A DNA stretch of 21,193 nucleotides from Deltaproteobacteria bacterium (GCA_016926135.1 JAFGPH010000401.1:1-21193); one strand, 5' to 3'. Counted from the stretch's first letter, positions 1-8,292 are shown. Program-made: numbers and translations. The notes: a model not told the origin generated them from the letters alone.

Positions 1-84
1 GCGATGGAGAAGGAGTTGCGGTTTGCGATTCGGGAAGGGGGCAAGACCGTAGGCGCCGGCGTCATCAGCGAAATCCGAGAATAG
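1..84 (+). CDS. tuf: Elongation factor Tu, C-terminal end (partial)
   Basis: The first 27 codons in frame 1 end at a TAG stop and read [19 protein letters not shown] near the end, the highly conserved C-terminus of EF-Tu domain 3. EF-Tu delivers aminoacyl-tRNA to the ribosome as a GTP complex in the cytoplasm. The rest of the gene lies upstream of the window. Its place just before rpsJ is the usual str-S10 junction, so rpsL, rpsG and fusA probably lie further upstream (inference). Only 52 bases separate its stop from rpsJ, so co-transcription is likely. Confidence 0.96.
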   Translation, partial: AMEKELRFAIREGGKTVGAGVISEIRE

Positions 85-136
85 ATCTTGCTTAAGTCAT
101 TCTCTTTCGATTCCGAGAAAAGGTAGGGGAGAAGAA

Positions 137-448
137 GTGATTGCCAATCAGAAAATCCGAATTCGTCTCAAGGCGTACGATCACAAACTGCTGGATCAGT
201 CTGCCATGGAGATTGTGGACACGGCTCGGGAGACGGGAGCGAAGGTCGCCGGACCGATCCCCCTTCCCACTTCGATCAGCCGTTACTGTGTGCTCCGATC
301 TCCCCATGTGGACAAGAAGTCCAGAGAGCAATTTGAAATCAGAACCCACAAAAGGCTCCTGGATATCCTGGAGCCCACCCAGCAAACGGTGGATGCGCTC
401 ATGAAGCTCGATCTTGCTGCGGGTGTGGATGTGGAAATCAAGCTGTGA
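137..448 (+). CDS. rpsJ: 30S ribosomal protein S10
   Basis: The 103-residue product has the family length and carries the S10 signature ([11 protein letters not shown] near the start, then GPIPLP and [14 protein letters not shown]). S10 sits in the 30S head. In E. coli it is also NusE, which pairs with NusB in transcription antitermination. The start is GTG at 137, preceded by a GGGGAG Shine-Dalgarno at about 126-131; the family usually starts one codon later relative to the conserved ANQKIR, so the extra Ile is a small N-terminal difference. It is the first gene of the S10 block, followed after 23 bases by rplC. Confidence 0.97.
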   Translation: MIANQKIRIRLKAYDHKLLDQSAMEIVDTARETGAKVAGPIPLPTSISRYCVLRSPHVDKKSREQFEIRTHKRLLDILEPTQQTVDALMKLDLAAGVDVEIKL

Positions 449-471
449 ACGGGTAGGGGAGCTGGATAGCT

Positions 472-1098
472 ATGGTGGGTACATTGCTCGGCATGAAGGT
501 TGGAATGACGCGCTTTTTCCTGGAGGAAGGGCGAAGCATCCCCGCGACGCTTGTTAAGGTGGGGCCTTGCGTGGTGGTCCAGAAAAAGACCACCGGAAGA
601 GACGGGTATGAGGCTATCCAGGTGGGTTTCGGTGTCGAGGAAAAGGAATGGCGGATCTGCAAACCGTTGCGCGGCCATTTCAAGAAGGCGGGGGAGAAGG
701 TCTTCAGACATCTTCGAGAGATACGCGTAGAGCGTGCGGACGAGTTTGAGCTGGGTCAGGAAATCCGGGCCGACATTTTCAGCGTAGGCGATAGGGTCCA
801 TGTTCGCGGGAAAAGCAAGGGCCGCGGATTTGCCGGAGTCGTGAAGCGGTGGGGTTTTTCCGGGGGAAAGGATACCCATGGGTGTCGCTCCCACCGGGTG
901 CCGGGTTCGATAGGGTCCAACACGGATCCCGCCAGGGTGGTCAAAGGCAGAAAGATGCCCGGGCACATGGGATTTCACAAGACGACGACCAAGAACCTCA
1001 AGATTGTGGATGTAAGACCCGAAATGGATGTCATCGCGGTCGAGGGGGCCATACCGGGAAGTCGGAATAGCATCGTCGAGATTTCCAGGGTTTCTTGA
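472..1098 (+). CDS. rplC: 50S ribosomal protein L3
   Basis: The product is 208 residues, the normal length for L3. It has the N-terminal [14 protein letters not shown] segment and the conserved central loop ([18 protein letters not shown], then HRVPGSIG and [10 protein letters not shown]). L3 is an early assembly protein of the 50S subunit; its long loop reaches towards the peptidyl transferase centre and carries the residue methylated by PrmB in E. coli. The ATG at 472 follows a GGGGAGCTGGA stretch. It is followed by a 65-base spacer with a stable hairpin before rplD. Confidence 0.97.
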   Translation: MVGTLLGMKVGMTRFFLEEGRSIPATLVKVGPCVVVQKKTTGRDGYEAIQVGFGVEEKEWRICKPLRGHFKKAGEKVFRHLREIRVERADEFELGQEIRADIFSVGDRVHVRGKSKGRGFAGVVKRWGFSGGKDTHGCRSHRVPGSIGSNTDPARVVKGRKMPGHMGFHKTTTKNLKIVDVRPEMDVIAVEGAIPGSRNSIVEISRVS

Positions 1099-1109
1099 TG
1101 AGACAGAAC

Positions 1110-1137
1110 CGGGGCTGAACAATGGTTCGGAGCCCCG
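1110..1137 (+). promoter_or_regulatory. mRNA hairpin in the rplC-rplD spacer
   Basis: Seen directly: 1110-1116 (CGGGGCT) pairs with 1131-1137 (AGCCCCG), and 1117-1120 (GAAC) pairs with 1125-1128 (GTTC), leaving an AATG loop and a two-base GG bulge, 11 base pairs in all. No T tract follows, so it is not an intrinsic terminator. It ends 26 bases before the rplD start. An out-of-frame-looking upstream ATG (1122) that would extend rplD lies in its loop. A role in L4-type autoregulation or mRNA stability is inference. Confidence 0.5.
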
Positions 1138-1163
1138 AGGAGAGACGGATAGAGGCGTTTCCA

Positions 1164-1787
1164 ATGGCGGTCATTGACGTTTACAATGTGAATAGAGAAA
1201 AGACCTCTCAGGTTGAACTCCGAGAGGACATCTTTGGTGTTCCCGTCAACAAGCATGTTCTTCACCAGGTGGTCGTCAGTCAGTTGAGCCATCGGAGGGC
1301 GGGAACCGCATCCACAAAGACCCGCTCCGAAGTGAGTCGTTCCGGGAAAAAACTCTACCGGCAGAAAGGCACGGGAAGAGCCAGATCCGGGCCCGCGTCT
1401 TCGCCAACGCGCAGAGGCGGTGGTGTCATATTCGGGCCTTCTCCGCGTGCCTACGTAAAGAAAATATCAAAAAAAATCAGAAAGATGGCACTCAAGATGG
1501 CTCTCGCGGACAAATTCCAAACGGAAAGACTGGTGGTTTTGAATGAGTTCAGTCTTCCCGACTGGAAGACGAAAAAATTTGTACAGGTTCTGGATGGGTT
1601 CGAGGTGAGAAAGGCTCTCATTGTCACGGAGAGCAAGAACCCGAATCTGGAAATGTCGTCGCGAAATGTGCCCTGGGTGAAAGTGATGAGATATGAAGGC
1701 ATCAATGTGTATGACATCCTGAATCATGAACATCTCTTTCTGGTTCAGTCAGCAATACCCAAGATCGAGGAGGCTCTGGTTTCCTAA
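1164..1787 (+). CDS. rplD: 50S ribosomal protein L4
   Basis: I start this at the ATG at 1164 (207 residues, the normal L4 length) because AGAGG sits at a suitable distance upstream; an in-frame ATG at 1122 would add 14 residues unlike the family and lies in a hairpin loop. The conserved extended loop that lines the exit tunnel is plain ([14 protein letters not shown], then [10 protein letters not shown]). L4 binds 23S rRNA early in assembly and, in E. coli, also represses the S10 operon. The TAA stop overlaps the rplW ATG (TAATG), which suggests translational coupling. Confidence 0.96.
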   Translation: MAVIDVYNVNREKTSQVELREDIFGVPVNKHVLHQVVVSQLSHRRAGTASTKTRSEVSRSGKKLYRQKGTGRARSGPASSPTRRGGGVIFGPSPRAYVKKISKKIRKMALKMALADKFQTERLVVLNEFSLPDWKTKKFVQVLDGFEVRKALIVTESKNPNLEMSSRNVPWVKVMRYEGINVYDILNHEHLFLVQSAIPKIEEALVS

Positions 1788-2074
1788 TGGACATGTACCA
1801 AGTGATTAAGAAACCCCTCCTGACCGAGAAGGGGAATCTGCAAAAGGAGCAATTCAACCAGGTCACCCTCCGAGTGGACAGAAGGGCGAACAAGATAGAA
1901 ATCCGTCGCGCCGTGGAAACCCTTTTCAAGACCAAAGTCGTGGAGGTAAGGACGATGGTGATGAGGGGCAAGCGGCGTCGCATGGGCAAGAGTATCGGGG
2001 TGAGGCCGAACTGGAAAAAGGCCATTGTGACACTTGCGCCGGGTAAAACAATCGAGTTTTTTGAGGGGATGTGA
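1787..2074 (+). CDS. rplW: 50S ribosomal protein L23
   Basis: The 95-residue product begins with the family motif [14 protein letters not shown] and contains [18 protein letters not shown], typical of bacterial L23. L23 lies at the polypeptide exit and is the docking site for trigger factor and signal recognition particle. The ATG overlaps the rplD stop by one base, and a GAGGAGG lies at 1768-1774 inside rplD, so coupled translation is likely. A structured 54-base spacer separates it from rplB. Confidence 0.96.
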   Translation: MDMYQVIKKPLLTEKGNLQKEQFNQVTLRVDRRANKIEIRRAVETLFKTKVVEVRTMVMRGKRRRMGKSIGVRPNWKKAIVTLAPGKTIEFFEGM

Positions 2075-2077
2075 GCC

Positions 2078-2112
2078 CGAACCCCACCCCGTGGTGGAAA
2101 GTGTGAGGTTCG
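2078..2112 (+). promoter_or_regulatory. mRNA hairpin in the rplW-rplB spacer
   Basis: Seen directly: the outer arm CGAACC (2078-2083) pairs with GGTTCG (2107-2112) and the inner arm CCACC (2084-2088) pairs with GGTGG (2093-2097) around a CCGT loop; nine bases bulge on the 3' side. It ends a few bases before the AAGGGAGAGG Shine-Dalgarno of rplB. No T tract follows. A regulatory or stabilising role is inference. Confidence 0.4.
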
Positions 2113-2128
2113 TGTAAGGGAGAGGATC

Positions 2129-2950
2129 ATGGCCATTAAAAACTACAAGCCGACATCTCCGGGCAGGAGATTCCAGACCTACAGGACCCCGGAGGAAATC
2201 AGCGGTGAGGCCCCGGTACGGGGTCTGCTGCGACCCCTGAAGAAAACAGGGGGTAGGAATGCCCTGGGCCGGGTCACGAGTCGGTACAAAGGTGGAAGGC
2301 ATAAACGGCTTTACCGGATCATTGATTTCAAGCGTGACAAGGATGGTATCCCGGCTCGGGTAGCGAGTATCCAGTATGACCCCAATCGATCCGCGAACAT
2401 CGCGCTGTTGAATTATGTCGACGGGGAGAAGAGATATATCCTGGCTCCGGTCGGCCTCCGGGTCGGAGACCGGATCCTTTCCGGACCCGGTTCTGAAATT
2501 AGAACCGGAAATGCTTTGCCCCTTGCGGACATCCCTTTGGGTACTTCGATCCACAATGTCGAATTGAGTGTCGGACATGGGGCTCAAATGGTCCGAAGCG
2601 CCGGTGAGCATGCCCAGATCATGGCCAAGGAAGCGGGATATGCGCAGATCAAACTCCCTTCCGGTGAGGTCCGTATGGTTTCTGTCCGTTGCAAGGCCAC
2701 TGTCGGGCAGGTGGGAAATCTGGAACATGAGAATGTCAGCATCGGCAAAGCAGGTAGAAATCGGTGGCTGGGTCGCAAACCCCATGTTCGTGGTGTTGCT
2801 ATGAATCCGGTGGACCACCCTCATGGCGGGGGAGAGGGGAAATCCTCCGGGGGGCGCCACCCCGTGACCCCTTGGGGCGTGCCGACCAAAGGGTACAAAA
2901 CACGAGTCAAAAAGGGAAGCGACAAGCTTATCGTCAAGAGAAGGAAGTAG
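2129..2950 (+). CDS. rplB: 50S ribosomal protein L2
   Basis: At 273 residues this matches the usual L2 length. The start [14 protein letters not shown] and the C-terminal block [16 protein letters not shown], which holds the conserved histidine implicated at the peptidyl transferase centre, are both present. L2 is needed for subunit joining, tRNA binding and peptide bond formation. AAGGGAGAGG lies just upstream of the ATG. A 53-base spacer leads to rpsS. Confidence 0.98.
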   Translation: MAIKNYKPTSPGRRFQTYRTPEEISGEAPVRGLLRPLKKTGGRNALGRVTSRYKGGRHKRLYRIIDFKRDKDGIPARVASIQYDPNRSANIALLNYVDGEKRYILAPVGLRVGDRILSGPGSEIRTGNALPLADIPLGTSIHNVELSVGHGAQMVRSAGEHAQIMAKEAGYAQIKLPSGEVRMVSVRCKATVGQVGNLEHENVSIGKAGRNRWLGRKPHVRGVAMNPVDHPHGGGEGKSSGGRHPVTPWGVPTKGYKTRVKKGSDKLIVKRRK

Positions 2951-3003
2951 GGATCCGCTCCATTCAGACTCAATCCATAGAGCGAAGGTAGAGGAGGAAG
3001 GTT

Positions 3004-3294
3004 TTGCCGCGATCAGTTAAGAAAGGACCCTTTGTCGATTCTCACCTCCAGAGAAAGGTGGAGCAATCGATTGACACACAGAGCAGGAAGATCATCAAGA
3101 CCTGGTCCAGGAGGTCTACCATCTTACCGGAGTTTGTGGGTCTCACCTTTGCCGTGCATAACGGAAAGAAGTTCCTCCCCGTGTTCGTCACGGAGGATAT
3201 GGTGGGGCATAAACTGGGTGAATTCGCTCCCACGCGGATCTTTTACAGCCATGCAGGAGACAAGAAAACCCGACTGAAAGGGGTTAAAAAGTGA
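3004..3294 (+). CDS. rpsS: 30S ribosomal protein S19
   Basis: The 96-residue product reads [14 protein letters not shown] at its start and has the family [11 protein letters not shown] segment. S19 sits in the 30S head next to S13, near the A-site tRNA and the intersubunit bridge. The start codon is TTG at 3004, fixed by a strong GAGGAGG at about 2992-2998 and by the conserved N-terminus; no ATG is available in frame. The TGA stop overlaps the rplV start. Confidence 0.96.
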   Translation: MPRSVKKGPFVDSHLQRKVEQSIDTQSRKIIKTWSRRSTILPEFVGLTFAVHNGKKFLPVFVTEDMVGHKLGEFAPTRIFYSHAGDKKTRLKGVKK

Positions 3295-3626
3295 TGGAAG
3301 CCAAGGCGGTGGCAAGATTCGTGAGGGTATCGCCGCGGAAAGTTCGGCTGATCATGGATGAAATCCGAGGGAAGCGGGTTGAGGAAGCGTTGCGACTGCT
3401 TACTTACTCTCCACAGAAGGGGTCGGCCATCTTGAAGAAGCTGGTGGATTCGGCGGTTGCAAACGCAACGGCCAGTTCGGCAGTGGATGTGGACACCCTG
3501 TTTGTAAAGAGGATATTTGCGGATGAAGGGCCGGTCTGGAAGAGATTTCGGCCCAGGGCGCAGGGTCGGGCCACAAGGATCCGGAAGAAGACGAGTCACC
3601 TGACGGTAATCCTGGACGAATCTTGA
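3294..3626 (+). CDS. rplV: 50S ribosomal protein L22
   Basis: The 110-residue product has the L22 core: ARFVRVSPRKVRLIMDEIRG at the N-terminus and the tunnel-lining beta-hairpin near the C-terminus (WKRFRPRAQGRATRIRKK). L22 and L4 form the constriction of the exit tunnel, where macrolide-resistance changes occur. I take the ATG at 3294, which overlaps the rpsS stop as TGATG; a GTG at 3291 directly before it would add one residue and cannot be excluded. Confidence 0.95.
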   Translation: MEAKAVARFVRVSPRKVRLIMDEIRGKRVEEALRLLTYSPQKGSAILKKLVDSAVANATASSAVDVDTLFVKRIFADEGPVWKRFRPRAQGRATRIRKKTSHLTVILDES

Positions 3627-3637
3627 GAGGAGTACAT

Positions 3638-3675
3638 CCGCAGTCAAAAGGCTGCCGGGCACCCGTGACATGCGG
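3638..3675 (+). promoter_or_regulatory. mRNA hairpin in the rplV-rpsC spacer
   Basis: Seen directly: CCGCA-GTCA (3638-3646) pairs with TGAC-A-TGCGG (3666-3675), nine base pairs with one bulged A, and a GC-rich loop that can itself form CGG/CCG. TTTTG follows, too short a T tract for a confident terminator. It ends shortly before the GGGAGGT Shine-Dalgarno of rpsC. Function is inference. Confidence 0.35.
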
Positions 3676-3693
3676 TTTTGAGGGAGGTAGAAC

Positions 3694-4332
3694 TTGGGAC
3701 AGAAAGTGAATCCGATCGGCTTTCGACTGGGCATCAACAGGAACTGGGATTCCCGATGGTTTGCCGGGAAGGAATATAGTCGGTTCATCTTTGAAGATTA
3801 CAACATCAGAAAGTTTCTGAAGAAGAGACTCGCACAGGCGGGAGTTTCCAGGATCGAAATTGAAAGGGCTGCCAACAAGGTTCGGGTGAAACTGCATACC
3901 GCGCGGCCTGGCTTGGTCATCGGCAAGAAGGGTGCCGAGATCGAGCATGTAAAAAGAGATCTGGAGGGCAGGATCCGTAAGGAGTTGCTCATTGATATCC
4001 AGGAAGTCCGGAAGCCTGAAGTGGATGCACAACTCGTTGCGGAGAACATTGCACTTCAATTGGTGCGGCGCGTTTCTTTCCGACGGGCGATGAAAAAGAG
4101 CGTGAGTTCCGCACTTCGTTTCGGGGCCTTGGGCATCAAGATCGCCTGCAGCGGGCGTTTGGGCGGCGCGGAGATGGCGCGCAGGGAATGGTATCGGAAA
4201 GGAAGAGTTCCCTTTCACACCATACGGGCCGACATCGACTATGGTTTTGCGGAGGCGCGTACCACATATGGGGTTGTGGGTGTAAAAGTCGCCATATTTA
4301 AGGGGGAAATTCTCCCGGAGAAGAGGGGTTAA
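3694..4332 (+). CDS. rpsC: 30S ribosomal protein S3
   Basis: The 212-residue product starts [15 protein letters not shown], as S3 does, and carries a KH domain with the GKKG loop ([16 protein letters not shown], about residues 72-87). S3 lines the mRNA entry channel with S4 and S5 and contributes to the ribosomal helicase activity. The start is TTG at 3694 after GAGGGAGGT; no nearby ATG fits. The C-terminus is at the short end of the family. It is followed after 9 bases by rplP. Confidence 0.97.
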   Translation: MGQKVNPIGFRLGINRNWDSRWFAGKEYSRFIFEDYNIRKFLKKRLAQAGVSRIEIERAANKVRVKLHTARPGLVIGKKGAEIEHVKRDLEGRIRKELLIDIQEVRKPEVDAQLVAENIALQLVRRVSFRRAMKKSVSSALRFGALGIKIACSGRLGGAEMARREWYRKGRVPFHTIRADIDYGFAEARTTYGVVGVKVAIFKGEILPEKRG

Positions 4333-4341
4333 ATATCGGCC

Positions 4342-4761
4342 ATGTTGAGCCCGAAGAAAGTTAAATACCGTAAAAGACAGAAAGGCCGCATGAGGGGGAG
4401 GGCGCTGAGCAAGGGGGGCACCCTGGAGTTCGGAGATTTTGGTTTGCAGGCTGTTGAGTGCGGTTACATGACGGCCCAGCAGATCGAGGCGGGCAGAATC
4501 GCCATCACGAGGCACGTGAAGAGGGGAGGAAAGATCTGGATTCGGGTTTTTCCGGACAAACCGATCACGAAAAAGCCCGCCGAGACCAGGATGGGGAAGG
4601 GAAAAGGCGCCCCGGAGGGATGGGTGGCCGTTGTGAAACCAGGTCGAATTCTTTACGAGATGGAGGGTGTCGACGCAGGCGTCGCCACCGAGGCGTTTCG
4701 TTTGGCCAGCCACAAGCTCCCTTTTCCGACAAGATTTGTCGCTAGGAGAATGATACCGTGA
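4342..4761 (+). CDS. rplP: 50S ribosomal protein L16
   Basis: The 139-residue product begins [19 protein letters not shown] and contains the conserved [18 protein letters not shown] and [14 protein letters not shown] blocks. L16 binds near the A site and 5S rRNA, organising the A-site tRNA elbow region, and joins late in 50S assembly. GAAGAGGGG lies upstream at a rather long spacing. The last bases overlap the rpmC start (GTGA), an arrangement typical of coupled genes. Confidence 0.97.
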   Translation: MLSPKKVKYRKRQKGRMRGRALSKGGTLEFGDFGLQAVECGYMTAQQIEAGRIAITRHVKRGGKIWIRVFPDKPITKKPAETRMGKGKGAPEGWVAVVKPGRILYEMEGVDAGVATEAFRLASHKLPFPTRFVARRMIP

Positions 4762-4970
4762 AGGCAAAAGAGCTGAGAGACCTGGGCGTCGTGGAGTTGA
4801 GGGAGAAGGAGAGGGACCTCAGCCAGAGTCTGTTCAATTTGAGGGTCCAAAAGGCTTCGGGACAGCTTGGGAATACGGCCATGGTCGGGAAGACCAAAAA
4901 AGATCTGGCCCGGGTCAAAACCGTTTTGAGAAGCAAGGAAATCTCCGTGGGTGGGATCAAGAAAGGCTGA
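4758..4970 (+). CDS. rpmC: 50S ribosomal protein L29
   Basis: The 70-residue product ([20 protein letters not shown], then [18 protein letters not shown]) is a clear L29, an all-helical protein at the exit tunnel next to L23 that takes part in trigger factor and SRP docking. The start is GTG at 4758, overlapping the rplP stop by four bases, with AGGAG at 4744-4748 inside rplP. rpsQ follows after 11 bases. Confidence 0.95.
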   Translation: MKAKELRDLGVVELREKERDLSQSLFNLRVQKASGQLGNTAMVGKTKKDLARVKTVLRSKEISVGGIKKG

Positions 4971-4981
4971 AAGGTCAACCG

Positions 4982-5287
4982 ATGAGGAAACGAGGGGTAC
5001 GAAAAAAGCTCGTAGGCGTAGTCGTGAGTAACAGGATGGACAAGACTGTGGTGGTCCTTGTCAACCGGATGAAGAAGCATTCCATGTACAAGAAGTACAT
5101 CACCACAAGATCCAAGTTTGTGGCCCATGACCCGGAGAATCGTTGCCAGACCGGAGACAAGGTCAGAATTCAGGAGTCCAGGCCCATAAGCAAGACCAAA
5201 CGATGGCAGGTCATGGAACTCATTGAAAGGGCACAAGATAGGGGTCCGGGTGCAGAAGAGGTCGTTTACACGGAGCAGGCAGAATGA
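4982..5287 (+). CDS. rpsQ: 30S ribosomal protein S17
   Basis: The product has the S17 OB-fold signature: [19 protein letters not shown], then [20 protein letters not shown] and [14 protein letters not shown]17 binds 16S rRNA in the 5' domain and acts early in 30S assembly. At 101 residues it is somewhat longer than the usual 80-90; the extra part is an acidic C-terminal tail after about residue 82 ([14 protein letters not shown]). The stop overlaps the rplN start as ATGA. Confidence 0.95.
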   Translation: MRKRGVRKKLVGVVVSNRMDKTVVVLVNRMKKHSMYKKYITTRSKFVAHDPENRCQTGDKVRIQESRPISKTKRWQVMELIERAQDRGPGAEEVVYTEQAE

Positions 5288-5652
5288 TTCAGACTGAGAC
5301 CAGACTCAAAGTTGCTGACAACTCGGGCGCGAAGGAGATCCTGTGCATCAAGGTGCTGGGCGGCTCCAAGAGGAGATATGCGTCGGTTGGGGATATCATT
5401 GTGGTGTCGATCAAGGAGGCCATGCCCAATTCCAAGGTGAAGAAGGGTGATGTCATGAGGGCCGTAGTGGTTCGGACCACGAAGGAGATCCGCAGACCGG
5501 ACGGGTCCTACATCAAATTTGACGACAACTCGGCCGTCCTCATCACGCAGCAGAACGAGCCGGTGGGAACGAGGATTTTTGGCCCTGTGGCGAGAGAGCT
5601 GAGGGCGAAAAACTTCATGAAGATCGTTTCCCTGGCACCCGAGGTCCTTTGA
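5284..5652 (+). CDS. rplN: 50S ribosomal protein L14
   Basis: This is exactly the family length (122 residues), starting [18 protein letters not shown] and including [21 protein letters not shown]14 forms an intersubunit bridge with the 30S and is the target of the silencing factor RsfS. The ATG overlaps the rpsQ stop by four bases, with GGAG just upstream. In the classical arrangement it is the first gene of the spc operon, but here there is no gap for a separate promoter. Confidence 0.98.
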   Translation: MIQTETRLKVADNSGAKEILCIKVLGGSKRRYASVGDIIVVSIKEAMPNSKVKKGDVMRAVVVRTTKEIRRPDGSYIKFDDNSAVLITQQNEPVGTRIFGPVARELRAKNFMKIVSLAPEVL

Positions 5653-5689
5653 TGCCTAAGCGGCTTTTTCCGTAAAAGGGAGAATTCAG

Positions 5690-6022
5690 GTGGAGAAAAA
5701 GAAACACCCATTCATCAGGAAGAACGATAAAGTCATCGTTCTTGCGGGTAAAGAGAAAGGGAAGATCGGCACGGTCTTGAAGGTAGATGCGGAGAAAGGC
5801 CGGGCGATCGTGGAAAAAACCAACATGGTCAAGCGGCACTCCAAACCCGGCGGGAAAAAAGCCCAGGGGGGAATCATCGAGAAGGAGGCCCCTGTTCACA
5901 TTTCGAACTTGATGCTGGTCTGCAACAAATGTGCCGAGCCTGCCAGGATGGGAAAGAAGATCCTGGAGGATGGATCCAAGGCTCGCGTGTGCAAGAAATG
6001 CGGGGAGCAGTTGGAGGCTTGA
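5690..6022 (+). CDS. rplX: 50S ribosomal protein L24, zinc-finger type
   Basis: The N-terminal KOW motif ([20 protein letters not shown]) and the following [13 protein letters not shown] identify L24, an assembly initiator that binds 23S rRNA near the tunnel exit. The C-terminal part carries two CxxC pairs (CNKC at about residues 78-81 and CKKC at about 102-105), a predicted zinc ribbon found in some L24 groups including many deltaproteobacteria. It is 110 residues long. The start is GTG at 5690; the upstream AAAAGGGAG fits as Shine-Dalgarno. Confidence 0.96.
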   Translation: MEKKKHPFIRKNDKVIVLAGKEKGKIGTVLKVDAEKGRAIVEKTNMVKRHSKPGGKKAQGGIIEKEAPVHISNLMLVCNKCAEPARMGKKILEDGSKARVCKKCGEQLEA

Positions 6023-6029
6023 GAACCTG

Positions 6030-6075
6030 AAAGCTCTTTCCCGTTCCCGGAAGGGGTCCTGCGGGATGGAGCTTT
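6030..6075 (+). promoter_or_regulatory. Hairpin covering the rplE Shine-Dalgarno (candidate S8 site)
   Basis: Seen directly: AAAGCTC (6030-6036) pairs with GAGCTTT (6069-6075), and TCCCG (6039-6043) pairs with CGGGA (6062-6066), separated by a two-by-two internal loop (TT opposite TG). The only plausible rplE Shine-Dalgarno, GGAG at 6068-6071, lies in the 3' arm. Established: E. coli S8 represses the spc operon by binding mRNA at the start of rplE. I infer that this hairpin plays the same part; the S8 contact sequence itself has not been matched. Confidence 0.5.
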
Positions 6076-6081
6076 TCAAGC

Positions 6082-6636
6082 ATGAAGGAGTTGGCGTTGA
6101 TCCGGCTGAAGGAAAAATACGAGAAGGAAGTAGTACAGGCCATGATGAAGGAGTTCGGCTACAAAAGCATTATGGCTGTGCCGAGGCTCACGAAAGTCGT
6201 CTTGAACATGGGTCTGGGGGAGGCGATTTTCAATATTAAGGTTCTGGACAAGGGCGTTGAGGAAATCACGTTGATTGCCGGGCAGAAGGGTGTCATCACG
6301 AAAGCCAAGAAGTCCATAGCCGGATTCAAACTTCGCGAAGGCATGCCTATCGGTGTAACCGTGACTCTAAGGCATGATCGGATGTACGATTTCCTGGACA
6401 AACTGTTCAATGTGGCCCTGCCGAGGGTGCGGGATTTCAGGGGGCTTTCGGACAAGGTTTTCGACGGGCGAGGCAATTGCACAATCGGGGTGAAGGAACA
6501 GATCATTTTCCCGGAGATCGACTACGACAAGATCGACAAATTGAGAGGTCTGAATATCTCGATCGTCACATCGGCACAAAACGACACAGAAGGCTACTTT
6601 CTGCTGAAGCAGTTGGGGATGCCCTTCAGACGGTAA
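6082..6636 (+). CDS. rplE: 50S ribosomal protein L5
   Basis: The 184-residue product includes the L5 hallmarks [27 protein letters not shown] and [17 protein letters not shown]5 binds 5S rRNA in the central protuberance and contacts P-site tRNA. The ATG at 6082 follows a GGAG (6068-6071) that can be hidden in a hairpin, so initiation may be regulated. rpsZ follows after 13 bases. Confidence 0.97.
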   Translation: MKELALIRLKEKYEKEVVQAMMKEFGYKSIMAVPRLTKVVLNMGLGEAIFNIKVLDKGVEEITLIAGQKGVITKAKKSIAGFKLREGMPIGVTVTLRHDRMYDFLDKLFNVALPRVRDFRGLSDKVFDGRGNCTIGVKEQIIFPEIDYDKIDKLRGLNISIVTSAQNDTEGYFLLKQLGMPFRR

Positions 6637-6649
6637 GGGGGAGGTTGCG

Positions 6650-6835
6650 TTGGCGAAGAAATCGCTCATTGCGAAGGCGAAAAGAGGACAGAAGTTTCAA
6701 ACACGAAATTACAACCGGTGTCCCATTTGTGGCCGGCCCAGGGCCTACATCCGGAAATTCGGCCTGTGCCGCATCTGTTTCCGGAGCATGGCCTCGAGGG
6801 GGGAAATACCGGGCGTTGTCAAGGCAAGTTGGTGA
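6650..6835 (+). CDS. rpsZ: 30S ribosomal protein S14, zinc-binding type Z
   Basis: This is the short 61-residue zinc form of S14, with CPIC (about residues 24-27) and CRIC (about 40-43) as the metal ligands and the conserved [11 protein letters not shown] between them. S14 is a late-assembling protein of the 30S head. The start is TTG at 6650 after AAGGGGGAGG. The short zinc form, rather than the 101-residue cysteine-free form of E. coli, is one clue to the lineage. Confidence 0.96.
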   Translation: MAKKSLIAKAKRGQKFQTRNYNRCPICGRPRAYIRKFGLCRICFRSMASRGEIPGVVKASW

Positions 6836-6871
6836 GGTCTCGGGGTTGTTTTCTTATAGGAGTGATATGAG

Positions 6872-7270
6872 ATGAGTGTAAGTGATCCGATTGCCGACAT
6901 GCTGACCAGGATCAGGAACGGCATTATGGTGTCTTACGATACCGTGGATATTCCCGGCTCCAGATTGAAGATCAATGTGGCCAAGATTTTGAAAGCTGAG
7001 GGTTTTATCAAGAACTACAAGATTATGGCCGAACGAAACCATGGCACATTGAGAGTCTTTCTGAAATACGACGAGAAGGGGGCTTCCGTCATTGGAGGTC
7101 TCAAAAGGGTCAGCAAGCCGAGCGGTAGGGTGTACACAAACAAAGACCGTATCCCGACGATTCTGAACGGTCTTGGAATGAGTATCCTTTCTACCCCCAA
7201 GGGTGTCATGACGGATAGACAGGCCAGGAAAATGGGTGTGGGTGGGGAAATCCTCTGCACGGTTTGGTAG
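6872..7270 (+). CDS. rpsH: 30S ribosomal protein S8
   Basis: The 132-residue product starts SVSDPIADMLTRIRNG and ends with the family block STPKGVMTDRQARKMGVGGEI. S8 binds 16S rRNA helix 21 in the central domain and, in E. coli, represses its own operon through mRNA at rplE. The ATG at 6872 follows TAGGAG. A hairpin-forming 62-base spacer leads to rplF. Confidence 0.97.
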   Translation: MSVSDPIADMLTRIRNGIMVSYDTVDIPGSRLKINVAKILKAEGFIKNYKIMAERNHGTLRVFLKYDEKGASVIGGLKRVSKPSGRVYTNKDRIPTILNGLGMSILSTPKGVMTDRQARKMGVGGEILCTVW

Positions 7271-7275
7271 CGTAA

Positions 7276-7307
7276 CGATTCGTTCTGGGCTTGAAAGCAA
7301 CGAAGCG
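7276..7307 (+). promoter_or_regulatory. mRNA hairpin in the rpsH-rplF spacer
   Basis: Seen directly: CGATTCGTT (7276-7284) pairs with AACGAAGCG (7299-7307) at eight of nine positions (one A-G mismatch), around a 14-base loop. It lies just after the rpsH stop and has no T tract. Function unknown. Confidence 0.3.
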
Positions 7308-7332
7308 ATGAGAATGGGGGCTTGAGACACCG

Positions 7333-7869
7333 ATGTCGCGGATAGGCAAACGGGTAATCCCGATACCCGAAAATGTAAAAATTGAATTGCAGGAAGCGCT
7401 CTTGACGGTTACGGGCCCCAAGGGGAAGCTTCAGAAAACGCTCCACCCGGGGGTGACGGTGACTGCTGCTGACGAAAAGGCGGTAGTCTCGATCGATGAA
7501 AACCTGAAAGGGGCCGAGGCCCTCCACGGGCTTCACAGGGCTTTGCTTGCCAATATGGTTACGGGTGTCAGCAAGGGCTTTGAGAGGGCACTGGAGATTG
7601 TAGGCGTCGGCTATCGGGCTGAGCTTTCGGGTAGGGTCGTGACTTTTCATTTGGGATACTCCCACCCGATTGTCTTCGAACTGCCGCCCGGGATTGACGG
7701 TAAGATTGAAAAAACCCGGATTACACTTTCTGGGATTGACCGGGAGTTGCTGGGCCGCACGGCTGCCAAGATTCGAAGCTTCCGAAAGCCGGAGCCTTAC
7801 AAGGGAAAGGGCATCAAATACGCGGAGGAGTTCATTCGTAGAAAGGCGGGCAAGAGCGGGACGAAGTGA
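7333..7869 (+). CDS. rplF: 50S ribosomal protein L6
   Basis: The product starts SRIGKRVIPIPENVKI and has the C-terminal signature of L6 (KPEPYKGKGIKYAEEFIRRK). L6 has two repeated alpha/beta domains and binds 23S rRNA near the sarcin-ricin loop, where elongation factors dock. Its 178 residues are the standard length. The ATG at 7333 is preceded by a GGGGG/TGAG stretch. Confidence 0.98.
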   Translation: MSRIGKRVIPIPENVKIELQEALLTVTGPKGKLQKTLHPGVTVTAADEKAVVSIDENLKGAEALHGLHRALLANMVTGVSKGFERALEIVGVGYRAELSGRVVTFHLGYSHPIVFELPPGIDGKIEKTRITLSGIDRELLGRTAAKIRSFRKPEPYKGKGIKYAEEFIRRKAGKSGTK

Positions 7870-7923
7870 TTTATTGGGGTTTGTTTCGAAAACGCACTTC
7901 GAGCTTGACACGGGAAGAGGGAT

Positions 7924-8292
7924 ATGGGGGCAAAAACAACGACTGAATCAAGGCTAAGGAGAAAGAAGAGGATCATGAGGAAGATCCGGGGTACCCCGGA
8001 GAGGCCCCGTTTGTCGGTCTTCAGAACCTCCAGGCATATCTACGCACAGATCATTGACGACGGAAGCGGCAGGACCTTGGTGGACGCATCCTCTCTTTCT
8101 CTGGAGATCCGGGGACAGATTGCAGGTCGAGGCGGTAACAAGGAGGGTGCGGTTGCCGTAGGAGAGCTGCTTGCCAAACGGGCTACGGAACGTGGGATCA
8201 CAAGGGTGGTTTTTGACAGGAACGGCTTTCTGTACCATGGTCGAATCAAGTTTCTTGCGGATGCCGCGCGGGGAAAGGGTCTTCAGTTTTGA
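7924..8292 (+). CDS. rplR: 50S ribosomal protein L18
   Basis: The 122-residue product has the L18 pattern: [31 protein letters not shown] and the C-terminal [18 protein letters not shown]18 is a 5S rRNA-binding protein of the central protuberance, working with L5. The ATG at 7924 follows GGAAGAGGGA. A 68-base spacer separates it from rpsE. Confidence 0.97.
   Translation: MGAKTTTESRLRRKKRIMRKIRGTPERPRLSVFRTSRHIYAQIIDDGSGRTLVDASSLSLEIRGQIAGRGGNKEGAVAVGELLAKRATERGITRVVFDRNGFLYHGRIKFLADAARGKGLQF

Noticed and set aside
1122..1163. Upstream ATG that would extend rplD by 14 residues
   Set aside because: The extension is unlike L4 proteins, lacks a good Shine-Dalgarno and its ATG lies in a hairpin loop.
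1784..2860. A 358-codon open frame on the minus strand across rplW and rplB
   Set aside because: It lies opposite two conserved genes and shows no family motif; treated as a shadow frame.
3400..4767. A 455-codon open frame on the minus strand across rplV, rpsC and rplP
   Set aside because: It is antisense to three certain ribosomal protein genes, has low-complexity proline/serine-rich sequence and no recognisable domain; it is a by-product of their codon use.
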